A stretch of DNA of 54,228 bases from an uncultured Methanobrevibacter sp. (GCF_902788255.1 NZ_CADAJR010000023.1:1-54228), one strand, 5' to 3'. Shown: positions 1 to 8,722, numbered from the stretch's first letter. The notes: a model not told the origin generated them from the sequence alone. Translations and numbers: made by a program.

Positions 1-967
1 GGTAAATTACTATTTATATTACCAAACGGAACTCAGATTAATGCAACTTATGGTGCTAACGGTATCTGGTGGGCAGTACATACATTTGACGCTTACGGTG
101 AATATAAAGTCAATGCAACATATGTCGGATTGGATAATGTAACTGTTAACAATGCTACAATAACTGTAAACAAGATTAAAACAGAACTGTCAGGTAATGC
201 AATAACTACAACCTACAACATCAACAAGGATTTGATTATCACATTGAAAGACAGCAACGGAAATCCAGTTAGTGGCGCTAAATTAATCGTTGACTTGAAC
301 GGTGCTAAAACATACACTACTGACAGTAACGGTCAGGTTAAGGTGTCAACCAAGGGTTTAGCTCCTAATGTTTACACTGCTAAGGTAACATTCAACGGCA
401 ATAATCAATTATGCTAAATCAACCAAGGATGTTAAAGTCACTGTCAAGAAGGCAACTCCTAAACTGACTGCCAAAAAAAAGACCTTTAAGACAACTACAA
501 AAACCAAAAAGTACACTATAATCTTAAAGGACAATACTGGTAAGGCAATCAAGAAGGCTAAAGTCGCCCTGAAAGTCAAGGGCAAGACCTATAAGGCAAC
601 AACCAACAGTAAAGGTAAATCAGTCTTCAAAATCAAAAATCTCAACAAGAAAGGAACCTTCAAGGCAACAATAACCTACAAAGGAAACAAATACTACAAC
701 AAGGTATCCAATAAAGCCAACATTAAAGTTATTGTCACCTTCAAGACAGTTTCCAAAGGAAGCAAGGACAAATCCACTGTTAAGGAAATCCAACAGGCCC
801 TAAAAGACCACGGATACTACCTCTCATACAAAGGACACTACCTTAAGGTTGACGGTAAGTTCCAAAGCTGCACTGAAAGATCCGTCAAGGAGTTCCAAAA
901 GGACAAAGGACTTAAGGTGACCGGTAAGGTTGATGAAAAGACTGCTGTAAAACTTGGAATAATTTAA
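1..967 (+). pseudogene. Adhesin-like Ig-repeat protein, 3' part, frameshifted; PG-binding domain at C-terminus
   Basis: The gene enters the window already open and reads in frame 1 to a TAA at 415-417. The same protein then continues in frame 2 from about 407 (NYAKSTKDVKV...) to the TAA at 965-967, so one extra base near 406 breaks it. The visible part holds two bacterial Ig-like modules (LKDSNGNPVSGAKL and LKDNTGKAIKKAKV, each followed by a KTY..T.S.G strand pair typical of Methanobrevibacter adhesin-like proteins). It ends in about 65 residues resembling a peptidoglycan-binding type 1 domain (VKEIQQALKDHGYY, VDGKF, SVKEFQKDKGLKVTGKVDEKTA). Such domains bind cell-wall polymer; here that would be pseudomurein, which is inference. 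The protein is probably secreted and wall-anchored, but the N-terminus lies outside the window. The frameshift may be real decay or a sequence error. Confidence 0.7.
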
Positions 968-1070
968 ATAAGGATTTTTATTCCTTATTTTCTTCTCTTT
1001 TTTTAAGACTAATTTTTCATACATTAAAATTAGAAATCACACAGGCTTTTGAAAGGGCCGTGGTATAAGT

Positions 1071-1082
1071 TTTTTATATAAT
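1071..1082 (+). promoter_or_regulatory. TATA box of the Drg/AK6 operon
   Basis: An A/T-rich TTTTTATATAAT box lies about 50 bases before the ATG at 1130, which would put transcription start near 1105. A TTGGAG ribosome binding site follows at 1114-1119. Confidence 0.45.
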
Positions 1083-1129
1083 AAAAATAATATAATTAAC
1101 ATAAACTAATTTTTTGGAGTTCATACTAT

Positions 1130-2224
1130 ATGGGTATTGAAGAAAAGATTAAGGATATTGAGGAAGAAATTCAAAAGACACCTTATAACAAGGCTACTTC
1201 CCACCATATTGGAAAATTAAAGGCCAAATTATCCAAATTAAAAGAAGAATCATTGCAGCGCAGTAGCGGGGGATCCAAAGGACAGGGATTCCATGTAAAA
1301 AAGAGTGGAGATGCTACTGTGGTTCTGGTCGGTTTTCCGTCTGTGGGTAAATCAACATTACTGAATAACATTACAAATGCCGAAAGTAAGGTCGGCGCCT
1401 ATCAGTTCACCACACTGGACATCGTTCCGGGTGTGATGGAGCACAAGAATGCCAAGATTCAGGTTTTTGACATTCCCGGAATCATCACCGGTGCAAGCTC
1501 AGGTAAGGGAAGAGGTAAGGAGATTCTTTCAGTTGCAAGAACCGCCGATTTGATACTTGTCGTTTTGGACACATTGAACCCTCAGCACCTGAAGGTCATT
1601 CTTGAGGAGTTGAGAAATATCGGCATAAGGCCTAACGAGCAGCCTCCGGACGTTACAGTCAAAAGGAAAAAGCTCGGTGGGGTAAAGGTATCAAGCACCT
1701 GCAAGCTCACACACCTTGACGAGAAGACCATAAGGTCAATTCTCAACGAATACGGCTACATCAATGCAGATGTGCTTTTCCGTGATGACGTTACAATGGA
1801 CCAGTTCATTGATGTCTTGGACAGGAACAAGTCATACGTTCCGATGCTTATTCTGCTCAACAAGGTGGACCTGGTGGATGACGCTTATATCAAGGAGCTT
1901 AAAAAGTACATTCCGGATTTCATTCCGATTTCCGCAGACAAGAACACCAACATCGATGAGCTCAAGGATTTGATATTCGACAACCTCGATTTGGTGAGAG
2001 TTTACCTTAAACCGCAGGGAAGAAAGGCGGATATGGAGGATCCTCTGGTCATCAAGAAGGGCTCTACAGTCATCGACGCATGCGGCAAGCTCCACAGGGA
2101 ATTTGTCAAGAACTTCCGTCATGCGAAGGTATGGGGTACATCCGTCAAGTTTCCGGGCCAGAAGGTAGGACCTGACCATGTCCTTGAGGATGAGGATGTC
2201 TTGAGGGTGATTTTGAAAAAATGA
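1130..2224 (+). CDS. Drg-family OBG-type GTPase with TGS domain
   Basis: A 364-residue protein of the developmentally regulated GTP-binding (Drg/Rbg) family, translation-associated TRAFAC GTPases that bind ribosomes or RNA. Visible motifs are the N-terminal helical region ([16 protein letters not shown]), the P-loop GFPSVGKST at about 68-76, the G2/G3 region ([21 protein letters not shown]), the NKVD specificity motif at about 245, and a C-terminal TGS domain ([28 protein letters not shown]...HVLEDEDVL). The length is normal for archaeal Drg. TTGGAG about 11 bases before the ATG supports the start. The stop overlaps the next gene's ATG (ATGA at 2221-2224), so the two are probably translationally coupled. 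Confidence 0.95.
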   Translation: MGIEEKIKDIEEEIQKTPYNKATSHHIGKLKAKLSKLKEESLQRSSGGSKGQGFHVKKSGDATVVLVGFPSVGKSTLLNNITNAESKVGAYQFTTLDIVPGVMEHKNAKIQVFDIPGIITGASSGKGRGKEILSVARTADLILVVLDTLNPQHLKVILEELRNIGIRPNEQPPDVTVKRKKLGGVKVSSTCKLTHLDEKTIRSILNEYGYINADVLFRDDVTMDQFIDVLDRNKSYVPMLILLNKVDLVDDAYIKELKKYIPDFIPISADKNTNIDELKDLIFDNLDLVRVYLKPQGRKADMEDPLVIKKGSTVIDACGKLHREFVKNFRHAKVWGTSVKFPGQKVGPDHVLEDEDVLRVILKK

Positions 2225-2751
2225 CTGCTGTTTTTATTACAGGCACTCCGTGTACGGGCAAGACCACAATTGCAAGCAAATTGAACGGACGTGTTGTTAA
2301 AATCAATGACCTTGCAAGAAGTCACGGTTTCATCATGGGTGTCGATGAGGATAAGGGCTATGAGATAATCGACATCGAGAAGCTGTCCGATTATGTGGAT
2401 GGCCTTATTGAAAAATCAGATGATTTGCTTATTTTTGAGGGTCATGTATCACACCTTCTCGACGGCGCCGATAAGGTGATCGTTTTGAGGGTGAGGCCTG
2501 AGATTTTAGCCGAAAGGCTTAAGGCAAGAGATTATTCCGAGTCAAAAATCCGTGAAAACCTTGAGGCGGAAGCCCTTGGGGTTTGTTCTGCCGAATCATT
2601 TGAAAAATATCCTGATGAGACATATGAGATTGATGTAAGCGATTTGGATATTGATGGGGCTGTCGGAGTGATAGAGGATATCATCCAAAACGGTGGGGAC
2701 TATCCTGTCGGCAGTGTTGACTTTATGCAATGGCTTGTTGAAAATCCTTAA
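2221..2751 (+). CDS. AK6/Fap7-like adenylate kinase family protein
   Basis: A 176-residue P-loop kinase. The Walker A motif GTPCTGKTT lies at residues 8-16. It is followed by NDLA and [10 protein letters not shown], which recall the AK6 (Fap7/hCINAP) substrate region, and by [11 protein letters not shown] and [35 protein letters not shown], the lid-type helix of that family. Family members are adenylate kinases or ATPases with a role in small-subunit maturation. The ATGA overlap with the Drg GTPase gene suggests co-translation, which fits a shared ribosome-related role (inference). The symbol is left blank because archaeal naming varies. Confidence 0.85.
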   Translation: MTAVFITGTPCTGKTTIASKLNGRVVKINDLARSHGFIMGVDEDKGYEIIDIEKLSDYVDGLIEKSDDLLIFEGHVSHLLDGADKVIVLRVRPEILAERLKARDYSESKIRENLEAEALGVCSAESFEKYPDETYEIDVSDLDIDGAVGVIEDIIQNGGDYPVGSVDFMQWLVENP

Positions 2752-3041
2752 TTGCTGATTTGTAAATTGAAAAAATCCATTTTGGAAATTGATGTAATTA
2801 TTTCTATTTTTGCCAGTTTGCCTTAATTTAACTTGAATAGGTCAATATTGTATTCATAATTAATGATTTCACAAATGCACATTCGTGTTTTTGCACACTT
2901 CAAAAAACTATATATGAAATTCACTACAGATAATGGGTTAGCTTTCACCGGCCGGTTTAAGTGTATGGGGCAAGCACAATCGTTAAATCTTTATAATGGT
3001 ATAAACATATCATAACTTGTGTGGGGTATAGCATCGCTCGA
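2752..3041. other. Intergenic region with a promoter-like motif
   Basis: About 290 bases without a convincing gene. It has a TATATAT-type box near 2910 and a short CCGGCCGG palindrome near 2949. At 2989-3010 is a block (core ATGGTATAAACATAT) that recurs with two single-base insertions at 3484-3507 before rnp4. No tRNA or other structured RNA was recognised. Confidence 0.5.
2989..3010 (+). promoter_or_regulatory. Shared promoter/operator-like motif, copy 1
   Basis: CTTTATAATGGTA followed by TAAACATAT, about 32 bases before the ATG of the ribbon-helix-helix gene. A near copy lies at 3484-3507. The shared sequence includes a TATA-like element and could be promoter or operator; this rests on similarity between the two sites only. 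Confidence 0.35.
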
Positions 3042-3409
3042 ATGAGTTTTGATATTGATGATGAGCTATTGAAGGATTTGGAGGATTTTGCTCTTGAAAG
3101 CAATTCGATGTATCTGAATTGGCTTTGAAATTCATCCGAGAAGGATTAAACAATCAAAAGAGAGCTGATAATATGCAGGAAATAACCATATCAGATGAAA
3201 TTATTAATGGAATTAAAAATAGAAGTAAACATCTTAATTGCAGCCCTGAAAAACTTGTAAACAGTATTCTATATGATTACCTGATGAAAGTTGAAGATGT
3301 TTCCAGTGTTGATGTTGAAAAACTTGAAAAAAGTGCTGTAAGGGACAATCCTGAAGGTGATGACACTTTAAAGAAACTTCGCCAGTTGGGTAATGTCGGA
3401 TGGGATTAG
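3042..3409 (+). pseudogene. Double ribbon-helix-helix (CopG-like) regulator, frameshifted
   Basis: The ATG at 3042 opens MSFDIDDELLKDLEDFALESN, then hits TGA near 3128. In another frame the sequence continues as DVSELALKFIREGLNNQK and on to GNVGWD at 3409. One missing base near 3100 (AATTCGAT where AATTTCGAT would keep frame) explains this. The repaired product, about 122 residues, has two ribbon-helix-helix-like units, one at the N-terminus and one starting MQEITISDEIINGIKNRS with LNCSPEKLVNSILYDYL. It could act as a small DNA-binding regulator or antitoxin; no toxin partner is visible. A fragment starting at TTG 3119 may also be expressed. Confidence 0.55.
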
Positions 3410-3483
3410 TTATGGGTTTTCCTAACCCATTCATTTTCCTTTGAAAATTTTATTTTATATGAAAAACCACCAAAATTCACAAC

Positions 3484-3507
3484 CTTTATAAATGGTAATA
3501 AACATAT
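3484..3507 (+). promoter_or_regulatory. Shared promoter/operator-like motif, copy 2
   Basis: CTTTATAAATGGTAA followed by TAAACATAT, about 120 bases before the rnp4 start. It matches the block at 2989-3010 apart from two single-base insertions. It may be the promoter of the rnp4 cluster, a target of the neighbouring ribbon-helix-helix protein, or both. Confidence 0.35.
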
Positions 3508-3626
3508 TTATTCTTAATATTCATATTAACCTAAGGTTATTTTAACTATGGTTTTTGTTTTAATTTGCGCAAATCATTTTAATTCAATTTTGAATATTAT
3601 ATCCTACATTTTAAAGGAGGATATTT

Positions 3627-3992
3627 TTGAGTAGAGGAAACAGACCAAAGTGGATGATTGAAATAGCGATTGAAAGAATGAACATTCTTTTCAACCGTGC
3701 TGAGATGGAATTCATCACCCATCCTGAAAGGTCAAATCGCTATGTCGAAATGGCATTGAAGCTGTCCACCAAATACAATACCAAAGTGCCAGCTGAATGG
3801 TCCCGGAGGTATTGCAAGAGCTGCAAGTCCTTTCTCAAGCCTGGTCACAATTGCACCGTCCGGCTAGTTAACTCAGAAGTTAACATTTTTTGTGGTGAAT
3901 GTGGTCATGTAATGAAAATTCCCTATCACAGGGAAAAGAAGTTAAAAAGGAGAGCCAAATATGATTCAAAACAAAAAAGAATTAATGAATAG
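3627..3992 (+). CDS. rnp4: Ribonuclease P protein component 4 (Rpp21/Rpr2)
   Basis: A 121-residue protein of the Rpr2/Rpp21/SNM1 family, a subunit of archaeal RNase P that helps the catalytic RNA remove tRNA 5' leaders. It starts at TTG 3627 behind AAGGAGG at 3614-3620. The N-terminal helices (ERMNILFNRAEMEF, RYVEMALKLSTKYN) precede a zinc ribbon with four cysteines: CKSC in YCKSCKSFLKPGHNC and CGEC near the C-terminus. The basic tail (KKLKRRAKYDSKQK) suits RNA binding. Its 3' end overlaps the YhbY-like gene by 32 bases in another frame, so the two are co-transcribed. Length is normal. Confidence 0.93.
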   Translation: MSRGNRPKWMIEIAIERMNILFNRAEMEFITHPERSNRYVEMALKLSTKYNTKVPAEWSRRYCKSCKSFLKPGHNCTVRLVNSEVNIFCGECGHVMKIPYHREKKLKRRAKYDSKQKRINE

Positions 3993-4218
3993 AGCTCTTA
4001 ATGCGATGACAATTAACATTGGTAAGTCAGGCGTTAACGATAATGTCATTGAAGAAATCAAACGTCAGCTTAAAGCCAATGAAATCGTTAAACTTAAATT
4101 TGCAAAAAATATCGCTCGCGATAAAGATACTTACATCGACGAAATCGTCTCAAAGACCCGAGCTAAACTCGTGGATGTCAGAGGCCACGTTGCTGTAATT
4201 TACAAGAAAAAGCCTTAA
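3961..4218 (+). CDS. YhbY/CRS1-like RNA-binding protein
   Basis: An 85-residue single-domain protein of the CRM (CRS1-YhbY) family, which binds pre-ribosomal RNA. It shows the expected order IGKSGVNDNVIEEIKRQL, NEIVKLKFAKN, then TRAKLVDVRGHVAVIYKK, where VRGH corresponds to the conserved GxxG-type loop region. The ATG at 3961 is preceded by AAAAGGAGA, so it is translated from inside the end of rnp4. Next to RNase P and ribosomal genes, a role in RNA or ribosome maturation is likely. Confidence 0.88.
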   Translation: MIQNKKELMNRALNAMTINIGKSGVNDNVIEEIKRQLKANEIVKLKFAKNIARDKDTYIDEIVSKTRAKLVDVRGHVAVIYKKKP

Positions 4219-4310
4219 ACATTATAAATTTAGAGTTACAGGCCCTATTTTTTTAGGTCTTAAATTTACAGTGGATTAAGCTACAATAAAATTAATATTG
4301 GAGAATTAAT

Positions 4311-4748
4311 ATGACTACTGTATATGATGTACCTGCAGATTTATTAATTGAAAAAGTCGCAGAAGAATTTAAAGCAAACGATAAAATAGAATCTCCTGCA
4401 TGGTCCAATTTTGTTAGAACTGGTGTTCACAAAGAAAGAAAACCAGAAAACCCAGATTGGTGGTTCGTAAGAGCTGCTTCAATCATCAGAAGAGTTTACA
4501 TTGACGGACCTGTCGGTGTTTCAAGTTTAAGAACTTTCTACGGTGGTAAAAAAGACCGTGGGGTACGCCCTGAAAAATTCATGAGAGGTAGCGGATCCAT
4601 AATCAGAACCGCACTCCACCAACTTGAAGACGCAGGATATGTGGAAAAAGTAGAAGGCGGAAGAGTTGTAAGTCCTCAAGGAAGATCCTTTTTAGATAAA
4701 ATTTCTGGAGAAATCATTAAAGATATTCCTGAACTTGAAAAATACTAA
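4311..4748 (+). CDS. rps19e: 30S ribosomal protein S19e
   Basis: A 145-residue archaeal/eukaryotic S19e, a small-subunit head protein. Recognisable family stretches are [73 protein letters not shown] and the [10 protein letters not shown] end. The ATG at 4311 follows TTGGAGAATTA. The upstream gap carries a T-rich stretch, so this gene may have its own promoter. It leads the group rps19e, PDCD5-like, PP-loop, rpl39e. Confidence 0.96.
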   Translation: MTTVYDVPADLLIEKVAEEFKANDKIESPAWSNFVRTGVHKERKPENPDWWFVRAASIIRRVYIDGPVGVSSLRTFYGGKKDRGVRPEKFMRGSGSIIRTALHQLEDAGYVEKVEGGRVVSPQGRSFLDKISGEIIKDIPELEKY

Positions 4749-4773
4749 TTAGATTTATTTGGGAGAGTTTGAT

Positions 4774-5130
4774 ATGAGCGATTTAGATGAAATTCGTCAA
4801 AAAAGAATGGCTGAATTGCAGGCCCAACAGGCTGCTGCGCAAAACCAGGCACAACAACAGGCCATAGCACAGGCTCAACAGCAAGAGGCTCAAGCACAAT
4901 TCGAAGCTCAGAAAAAACAAATCTTAGGCCAGATTATGACTCCTGAAGCTCGTCAAAGATTGTCAAATCTTAAACTGACCAAGCCAGAAATGGTCAACCA
5001 GATCGAACTTCAACTCATACAGTCAGCACAGGCTGGCAGTCTAAGGGGTAAGGTAACTGACGAGCAATTGAAAGTCCTTTTAAGACAGATTGCAGGTCAG
5101 AAAAGAGAAATTAAGATTACAAGGAAATAA
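4774..5130 (+). CDS. PDCD5-family DNA-binding protein
   Basis: I choose the ATG at 4774 (MSDLDEIRQKRMAELQAQ) because GGGAGA lies just upstream at 4761-4766; the frame is open further upstream but without better support. The product is 118 residues with a Gln/Ala-rich N-terminal helix (about residues 15-50) and the PDCD5 three-helix core (ILGQIMTPEARQRLSNLKLTKPEMVNQIELQLIQSAQAG, then VTDEQLKVLLRQIAGQKREIKI). Archaeal members are small basic proteins reported as DNA-binding; their exact function is unclear. It sits between rps19e and the PP-loop gene, the order I know from Methanobacteriales. Confidence 0.9.
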   Translation: MSDLDEIRQKRMAELQAQQAAAQNQAQQQAIAQAQQQEAQAQFEAQKKQILGQIMTPEARQRLSNLKLTKPEMVNQIELQLIQSAQAGSLRGKVTDEQLKVLLRQIAGQKREIKITRK

Positions 5131-5136
5131 TATCCC

Positions 5137-5721
5137 ATGAAGGCAGCTGTTTTATATAGTGGAGGCAAGGACTCATCCTTTGTGGCAGTGATGCTTAAAA
5201 GGCTAGGTCTTGATGTTGAATTGTACACCGCAAATTTCGGCGTTTATGATTCCTATATTCCAGCAGGAAAGTCCGCAAAATCCCTGGGTTTTGAACACAA
5301 CGTCCTTGAGATGGATAGAGATATCCTCAAAAGAACCTGTGAGCAGATCATGGAGGACGGATTTCCAAACGACGGAATAAAATACATTCATGCCCAAACT
5401 GTTGAAAAACTTGCTGAAGACCATGATATTATTGCCGATGGGACAAGAAGGGATGACAGAACTCCTAAGTTATCCATCAATCAGATAAAAAGCCTTGAAG
5501 ACCGCAAGAGCGTTCAATACATAAACCTTGACAGTTTCGGTCACAAGTCAGTAAGGCTCATAACCGAAAATCTCTTTGAGATTTCAAAGGAAAAGTCAAA
5601 CAGGGACAACAGTTCAGACTTTGAGGTTGAAATAAGGACAATGATTGATGAGATGGGAGGAAACTCATTGGACATTTTCCCAGAACATTATCAAACTCGT
5701 GTTATCGGATATAAAAAATAA
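5137..5721 (+). CDS. PP-loop (N-type ATP pyrophosphatase) family protein
   Basis: A 194-residue protein starting [13 protein letters not shown], the SGGxDS PP-loop that binds ATP and adenylates a substrate in tRNA thiolases, NAD synthases and similar enzymes. A second conserved feature is [14 protein letters not shown] at about 98-111, an adenylate-contacting region. There is no zinc-binding or RNA-binding domain, so the substrate cannot be told from sequence. It lies 6 bases after the PDCD5-like gene and just before rpl39e, so it belongs to this translation-related operon. A role in tRNA or protein modification is possible but unproven. Confidence 0.8.
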   Translation: MKAAVLYSGGKDSSFVAVMLKRLGLDVELYTANFGVYDSYIPAGKSAKSLGFEHNVLEMDRDILKRTCEQIMEDGFPNDGIKYIHAQTVEKLAEDHDIIADGTRRDDRTPKLSINQIKSLEDRKSVQYINLDSFGHKSVRLITENLFEISKEKSNRDNSSDFEVEIRTMIDEMGGNSLDIFPEHYQTRVIGYKK

Positions 5722-5741
5722 TTATTATTACAGGTGAAAAA

Positions 5742-5897
5742 ATGAGTAGAAATAAACCTTTAGCTAAAAAATTAAGAATGGCAAAAGCAAACAAACAAAA
5801 TAGGAGAATTCCAATCTGGGCTTATGCTAAAACTAACCGTAAACTTAGATACAGACCTAAACCTAGACATTGGAGAAGAAACAGTCTTAAATTATAA
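5742..5897 (+). CDS. rpl39e: 50S ribosomal protein L39e
   Basis: A 51-residue, very basic protein at 5742-5897. It starts [19 protein letters not shown] and contains the diagnostic [14 protein letters not shown] and a [13 protein letters not shown] end, matching L39e in length and motif. L39e lines the nascent peptide exit tunnel of the large subunit. CAGGTGA at 5731-5737 is the ribosome binding site. It is followed 11 bases later by rpl31e. Confidence 0.96.
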   Translation: MSRNKPLAKKLRMAKANKQNRRIPIWAYAKTNRKLRYRPKPRHWRRNSLKL

Positions 5898-5908
5898 AGA
5901 GGGGTACT

Positions 5909-6154
5909 ATGGAAAGAGTTTACACAATTCCACTTAGAAATGTAAAAGAAGTCAAAAGGACTATCAGAGCTCCTAGAGCAATTAGGGAGATTAAAATTTT
6001 CTTAACCAAACACATGAAAGCTAGTGATGTTAAAATTGACGAATCTATTAATCATGCTATTTGGGAAAGAGGTATTCAAAAAATACCTTCAAAAATCACT
6101 GTAAAAGCAGTTAAAGATGATGATGGTGTTGTAAAAGCTACTTTAGCAGAATAA
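5909..6154 (+). CDS. rpl31e: 50S ribosomal protein L31e
   Basis: An 81-residue L31e starting [21 protein letters not shown], with [24 protein letters not shown] and [21 protein letters not shown], all family hallmarks. L31e is a large-subunit protein near the tunnel exit, where it contributes to docking of targeting factors. A GAGGGG ribosome binding site lies just before the ATG. Part of the conserved archaeal cluster rpl39e-rpl31e-eif6-L18a/L20e-pfdA. Confidence 0.96.
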   Translation: MERVYTIPLRNVKEVKRTIRAPRAIREIKIFLTKHMKASDVKIDESINHAIWERGIQKIPSKITVKAVKDDDGVVKATLAE

Positions 6155-6181
6155 GCACCGCTTTAAATGTGAGGTAACAAT

Positions 6182-6856
6182 ATGTTGAAAAGAATGGACA
6201 TTGTAGGAAATCCGAATATAGGGGTATTTTGTCTTGCAACCGACAATCTGGCTATTGTTCCTTATAATCTTTTAGATGAAAGAGCAGAAATTATCAAGGA
6301 AACATTAGAAGTTGAAGTTGTAAAATCTTCTATTTCAGGATCAAGCCTTATAGGATCTTTAGCTGTAGCTAATTCAAACGGTATTGTTGTTTCCCCACAT
6401 GTTTTAGATAGGGAAGTTAAACAGTTTGAGGATATTGGATTGAACGTAGCTACCATGCCTGGCCAATACACTGCCGTAGGTAACATCGTGGCTGCAAACG
6501 ACAATGGTGCGATAGCTTCACCATTCATATCCGAAGAAGCGATTCAGGTTCTCGAGGAAACCCTTGATGTGGATGTAAAAACATCACATATCGTTGGAAG
6601 TGACATTATCGGTTCTCTAATCAAGGTCACAAACAGGGGATTTCTGATGAGCAAGAACGCACTGACCTCAGAAGTTAACTTTGCTCGTGAAGTATTTGGT
6701 GTTGAAGGAGACATTGGTACTGTAGGAAGAGGCATTCCACTTGTCGGCGCTTGCATACTCGGAAACTCAAATGGTGCAATCGTGGATAAGGATAGTACTG
6801 GTCCTGAAATGGCTAGAGTTGAAGAAGCGTTAGGCTTTTTGGATGATGACTTTTAA
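6182..6856 (+). CDS. eif6: Translation initiation factor aIF6
   Basis: A 224-residue aIF6, the pentein-fold factor that binds the large subunit and prevents premature joining of subunits. Internal repeats of the five-bladed fold are visible: GNPNIGVFCLATDNLAIVP, GSLAVANSNGIVVSP, GNIVAANDNGAIASP, GSLIKVTNRGFLMS and GACILGNSNGAIVD. The ATG at 6182 follows GAGGTAACA. Normal length, intact. Confidence 0.96.
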   Translation: MLKRMDIVGNPNIGVFCLATDNLAIVPYNLLDERAEIIKETLEVEVVKSSISGSSLIGSLAVANSNGIVVSPHVLDREVKQFEDIGLNVATMPGQYTAVGNIVAANDNGAIASPFISEEAIQVLEETLDVDVKTSHIVGSDIIGSLIKVTNRGFLMSKNALTSEVNFAREVFGVEGDIGTVGRGIPLVGACILGNSNGAIVDKDSTGPEMARVEEALGFLDDDF

Positions 6857-6880
6857 TTAATTAATCATGAGGGATTTTAT

Positions 6881-7105
6881 ATGATAACAAAAATTTACAG
6901 AGTTAAAGGTACTTTTGTAATGGGTGATGAATATCATGATTTTACCAAAGAATACAAAGCTGTTAACGAAAGCGACATAGAAGAAAAAATCTATGCTAAC
7001 TTTGGTAGTAAACATGCTATTAACAGGAACCAAATTTCAATCGATTCAATTGAGGAAATTGCTCCTGAAGATGTAGAAGACCCAATCGTAAAAGAAATTA
7101 TTTAA
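6881..7105 (+). CDS. 50S ribosomal protein L18a/L20e (LX)
   Basis: A 74-residue protein starting MITKIYRVKGTFVMGDEYHDFTKEYKAVNE, with IEEKIYANFGSKHAINRNQISIDSIEEI. This fits the short archaeal L18Ae (formerly LX or L20e), a large-subunit protein. It follows eif6 by 24 bases and precedes pfdA, the standard archaeal order. A GAGGGATT ribosome binding site is present. Confidence 0.93.
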   Translation: MITKIYRVKGTFVMGDEYHDFTKEYKAVNESDIEEKIYANFGSKHAINRNQISIDSIEEIAPEDVEDPIVKEII

Positions 7106-7123
7106 GTGCATTGAGGGATTAAC

Positions 7124-7558
7124 ATGGAAGATCAACAAAGATTAAACAATCTTGTTAATGAAATCAATGTATACAGACAGCAGGCTGAATTAATCCAACA
7201 GCAAATTGAATTGATTCAGGCTTCCATCGCTGAGGTTGAGGCTCTGTTTTCAACCCTGGACGATATTGAAGGTAAGGATTCAGTAGAGGCATTCGTACCT
7301 GTTGGTGCAGGTTCCTTTGTTAAAGGGGAACTCAAAAGTACTGATGAGATTATCGTAAGTATCGGTGCTGGAATCGCTGTTAAGAAAGATGCTGAAGGCG
7401 CTCGTGAAATCTTATCTGGGCAAAAAGAGGAATTAATCGACAGCCGTGACAAAATGCTTGCAAACTTACAGCAGGTAACTGACATGGTCGGTAATCTTCA
7501 GGCTCAGGCTGAACAGATTGCTGCCGCAGCACAAGGTAATATGACCCAAATGGGTTAA
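7124..7558 (+). CDS. pfdA: Prefoldin subunit alpha
   Basis: A 144-residue archaeal prefoldin alpha subunit; the hexameric chaperone captures unfolded proteins with its coiled-coil tentacles. Two long coiled coils (about residues 3-45 and 95-140) flank a beta hairpin region containing EAFVPVGAGSFVKGEL and EIIVSIGAGIAVKKD, the alpha-subunit signature. The stop is followed by a T-rich stretch that could terminate transcription. In many archaea ftsY comes directly after pfdA; here about 3.1 kb of accessory DNA separates them. Confidence 0.94.
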   Translation: MEDQQRLNNLVNEINVYRQQAELIQQQIELIQASIAEVEALFSTLDDIEGKDSVEAFVPVGAGSFVKGELKSTDEIIVSIGAGIAVKKDAEGAREILSGQKEELIDSRDKMLANLQQVTDMVGNLQAQAEQIAAAAQGNMTQMG

Positions 7559-7590
7559 TATTACTAATTATTTTTTTATTAAACTATTTT

Positions 7591-7894
7591 TTAAATATTA
7601 TATTGATTTTCGACCATTAAAATTAATTCATCAAGTATTTTTCGTGCTTCTGGTGTGTTTAGGTCGTCTAGTTCGTTTAGTTTTTCGATTTGTTTTTTAT
7701 ATTCTTGGTTTGATTTTTTGAGATATTCGGTTTTTTGGTTAATGAGTTCTATTTCAAGATTTTTGATTGCGAGTTTGTGTTTTTCTGATTGCTCTTTCAT
7801 GGTGTTTGATTTCTATTATTTTGTCTATTCCAATGATTTCGTCTTTATAATATTCATATGCGAATTTTTCAAATTCATTTTCAAATTTTATCAT
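7591..7894 (-). pseudogene. Decayed second copy of the coiled-coil gene's 3' end
   Basis: Reading leftward, an ATG at 7894 opens MIKFENEFEKFAYEYYKDEIIGIDKIIEIK. The recognisable tail then runs in another frame from 7800 (MKEQSEKHKLAIKNLEIELINQ...). It ends KKSNQEYKKQIEKLNELDDLNTPEARKILDELILMVENQYNI, which repeats the end of the split gene at 7949-8722. I read it as a broken partial duplicate of that gene or of a paralogue. The 7591-7800 stretch could still make a 69-residue coiled-coil peptide. No function is claimed. Confidence 0.5.
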
Positions 7895-7948
7895 TCAAAT
7901 CATCTCTATTTGGATTATTTGCTATATATTGAGATGTTTTTTAACATC

Positions 7949-8722
7949 TCAAAGTAATTTTAATGAACTGAGTATTTTTCGTGCTTCTGGTGTGTTTAGG
8001 TCGTCTAGTTCGTTTAGTTTTTCGATTTGTTTTTTGTATTTTTCGTTGGATTTTTTGTATTCTTGGTTTGATCTTTTGTATTTTTCGTTGGATTTTTTGT
8101 ATTCTTGGTTTGATTTTTTGTATTTTTCGTTGGATTTTTTGAGGTTGTTGATTTCTTTGTCTTTTGCGTCGAGTTTGTCTCCGTATTCTTCATACAGAAG
8201 TTCATCCAATTCATTTTTAATCTCTCTCATTCCAATTACCTCCATTAATCTTTTCTGTTTGCTTTGATTTTGCACATGTTTTAAAATCATTCCACCTAAA
8301 ATGACTTTTACATCAAGCCTTAAACCTTTGTCTTCAATTTGGGCATCTCTAAAAGCTTCACACAGTTTTTCAATAACTTCCGGAGCATCTTTTTTTGATA
8401 TGAATTTGCTGGTGAATGCAATGTCCAATGCTTCGGTGTCTGTTAATGTTTCATTATGTTCAACCTTATTAATAATGTTTTCATATTTTTCCCACAGGGA
8501 GTCCTCTTCAAAGTAGATATAATGGACTTTGATGTAGAGTGAAGGTGCATATTCAAAGCATTCACTTTCTTTTTTAGGATTTTTGTGACAGATTACTGCT
8601 AGGTATAGTTTCCTTTTGAGATACCAGTAACAAAGAAATATTGCATATTTTGAAAACTTTTCAAGAGTTTTAGGGCTAATATATTCGCTTTCCTCCTCAA
8701 GGTCTATGAGCAAATCTTCATC
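7949..8722 (-). pseudogene. Rpn/PD-(D/E)XK-like coiled-coil protein, C-terminal part split by the IscB element
   Basis: These 258 codons, including the stop, read DEDLLIDLEEESEYISPKTLEKFSKYAIF at the element edge. Then come YLAVICHKNPKK, LDIAFTSKFISKKDAPEVIEKL, KHVQNQSKQKRLMEVIGM, and a long Lys/Asn/Glu coiled coil made of 7-residue units (KSNEKYK / KSNQEYK alternating, about five copies, 42-bp DNA period). The acidic EEESE segment and following strand suggest a PD-(D/E)XK-type nuclease of the Rpn/PDDEXK transposase-associated group; this is inference from pattern only. The N-terminal 61 codons lie at 10246-10428. Joining the two pieces gives one 318-residue frame. A downstream TTG at 8713 could still start a fragment. 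Confidence 0.65.
7971..8035. repeat. 65-bp direct repeat, second copy (first at 7634-7698)
   Basis: About 65 bases beginning AGTATTTTTCGTGCTTCTGG occur at 7634-7698 and again here in the same orientation. They encode the shared KQIEKLNELDDLNTPEARKIL segment on the minus strand. The repeat joins the 3' ends of the split coiled-coil gene and its decayed copy, and could be a deletion or recombination point. Confidence 0.75.

Noticed and set aside
2930-3000. Possible tRNA or structured RNA around CCGGCCGG
   Set aside because: No acceptor stem, T-loop or CCA-end pattern. Only a short palindrome.
7655-7957. 100-codon plus-strand Phe/Ser-rich ORF
   Set aside because: Antisense to the degenerate coiled-coil copy. 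Its Phe/Ser bias mirrors the Lys/Asn codons of the other strand.
8036-8140. Short regular repeats as a CRISPR array
   Set aside because: They are 42-bp units without unique spacers and encode coiled-coil heptads in an open frame.
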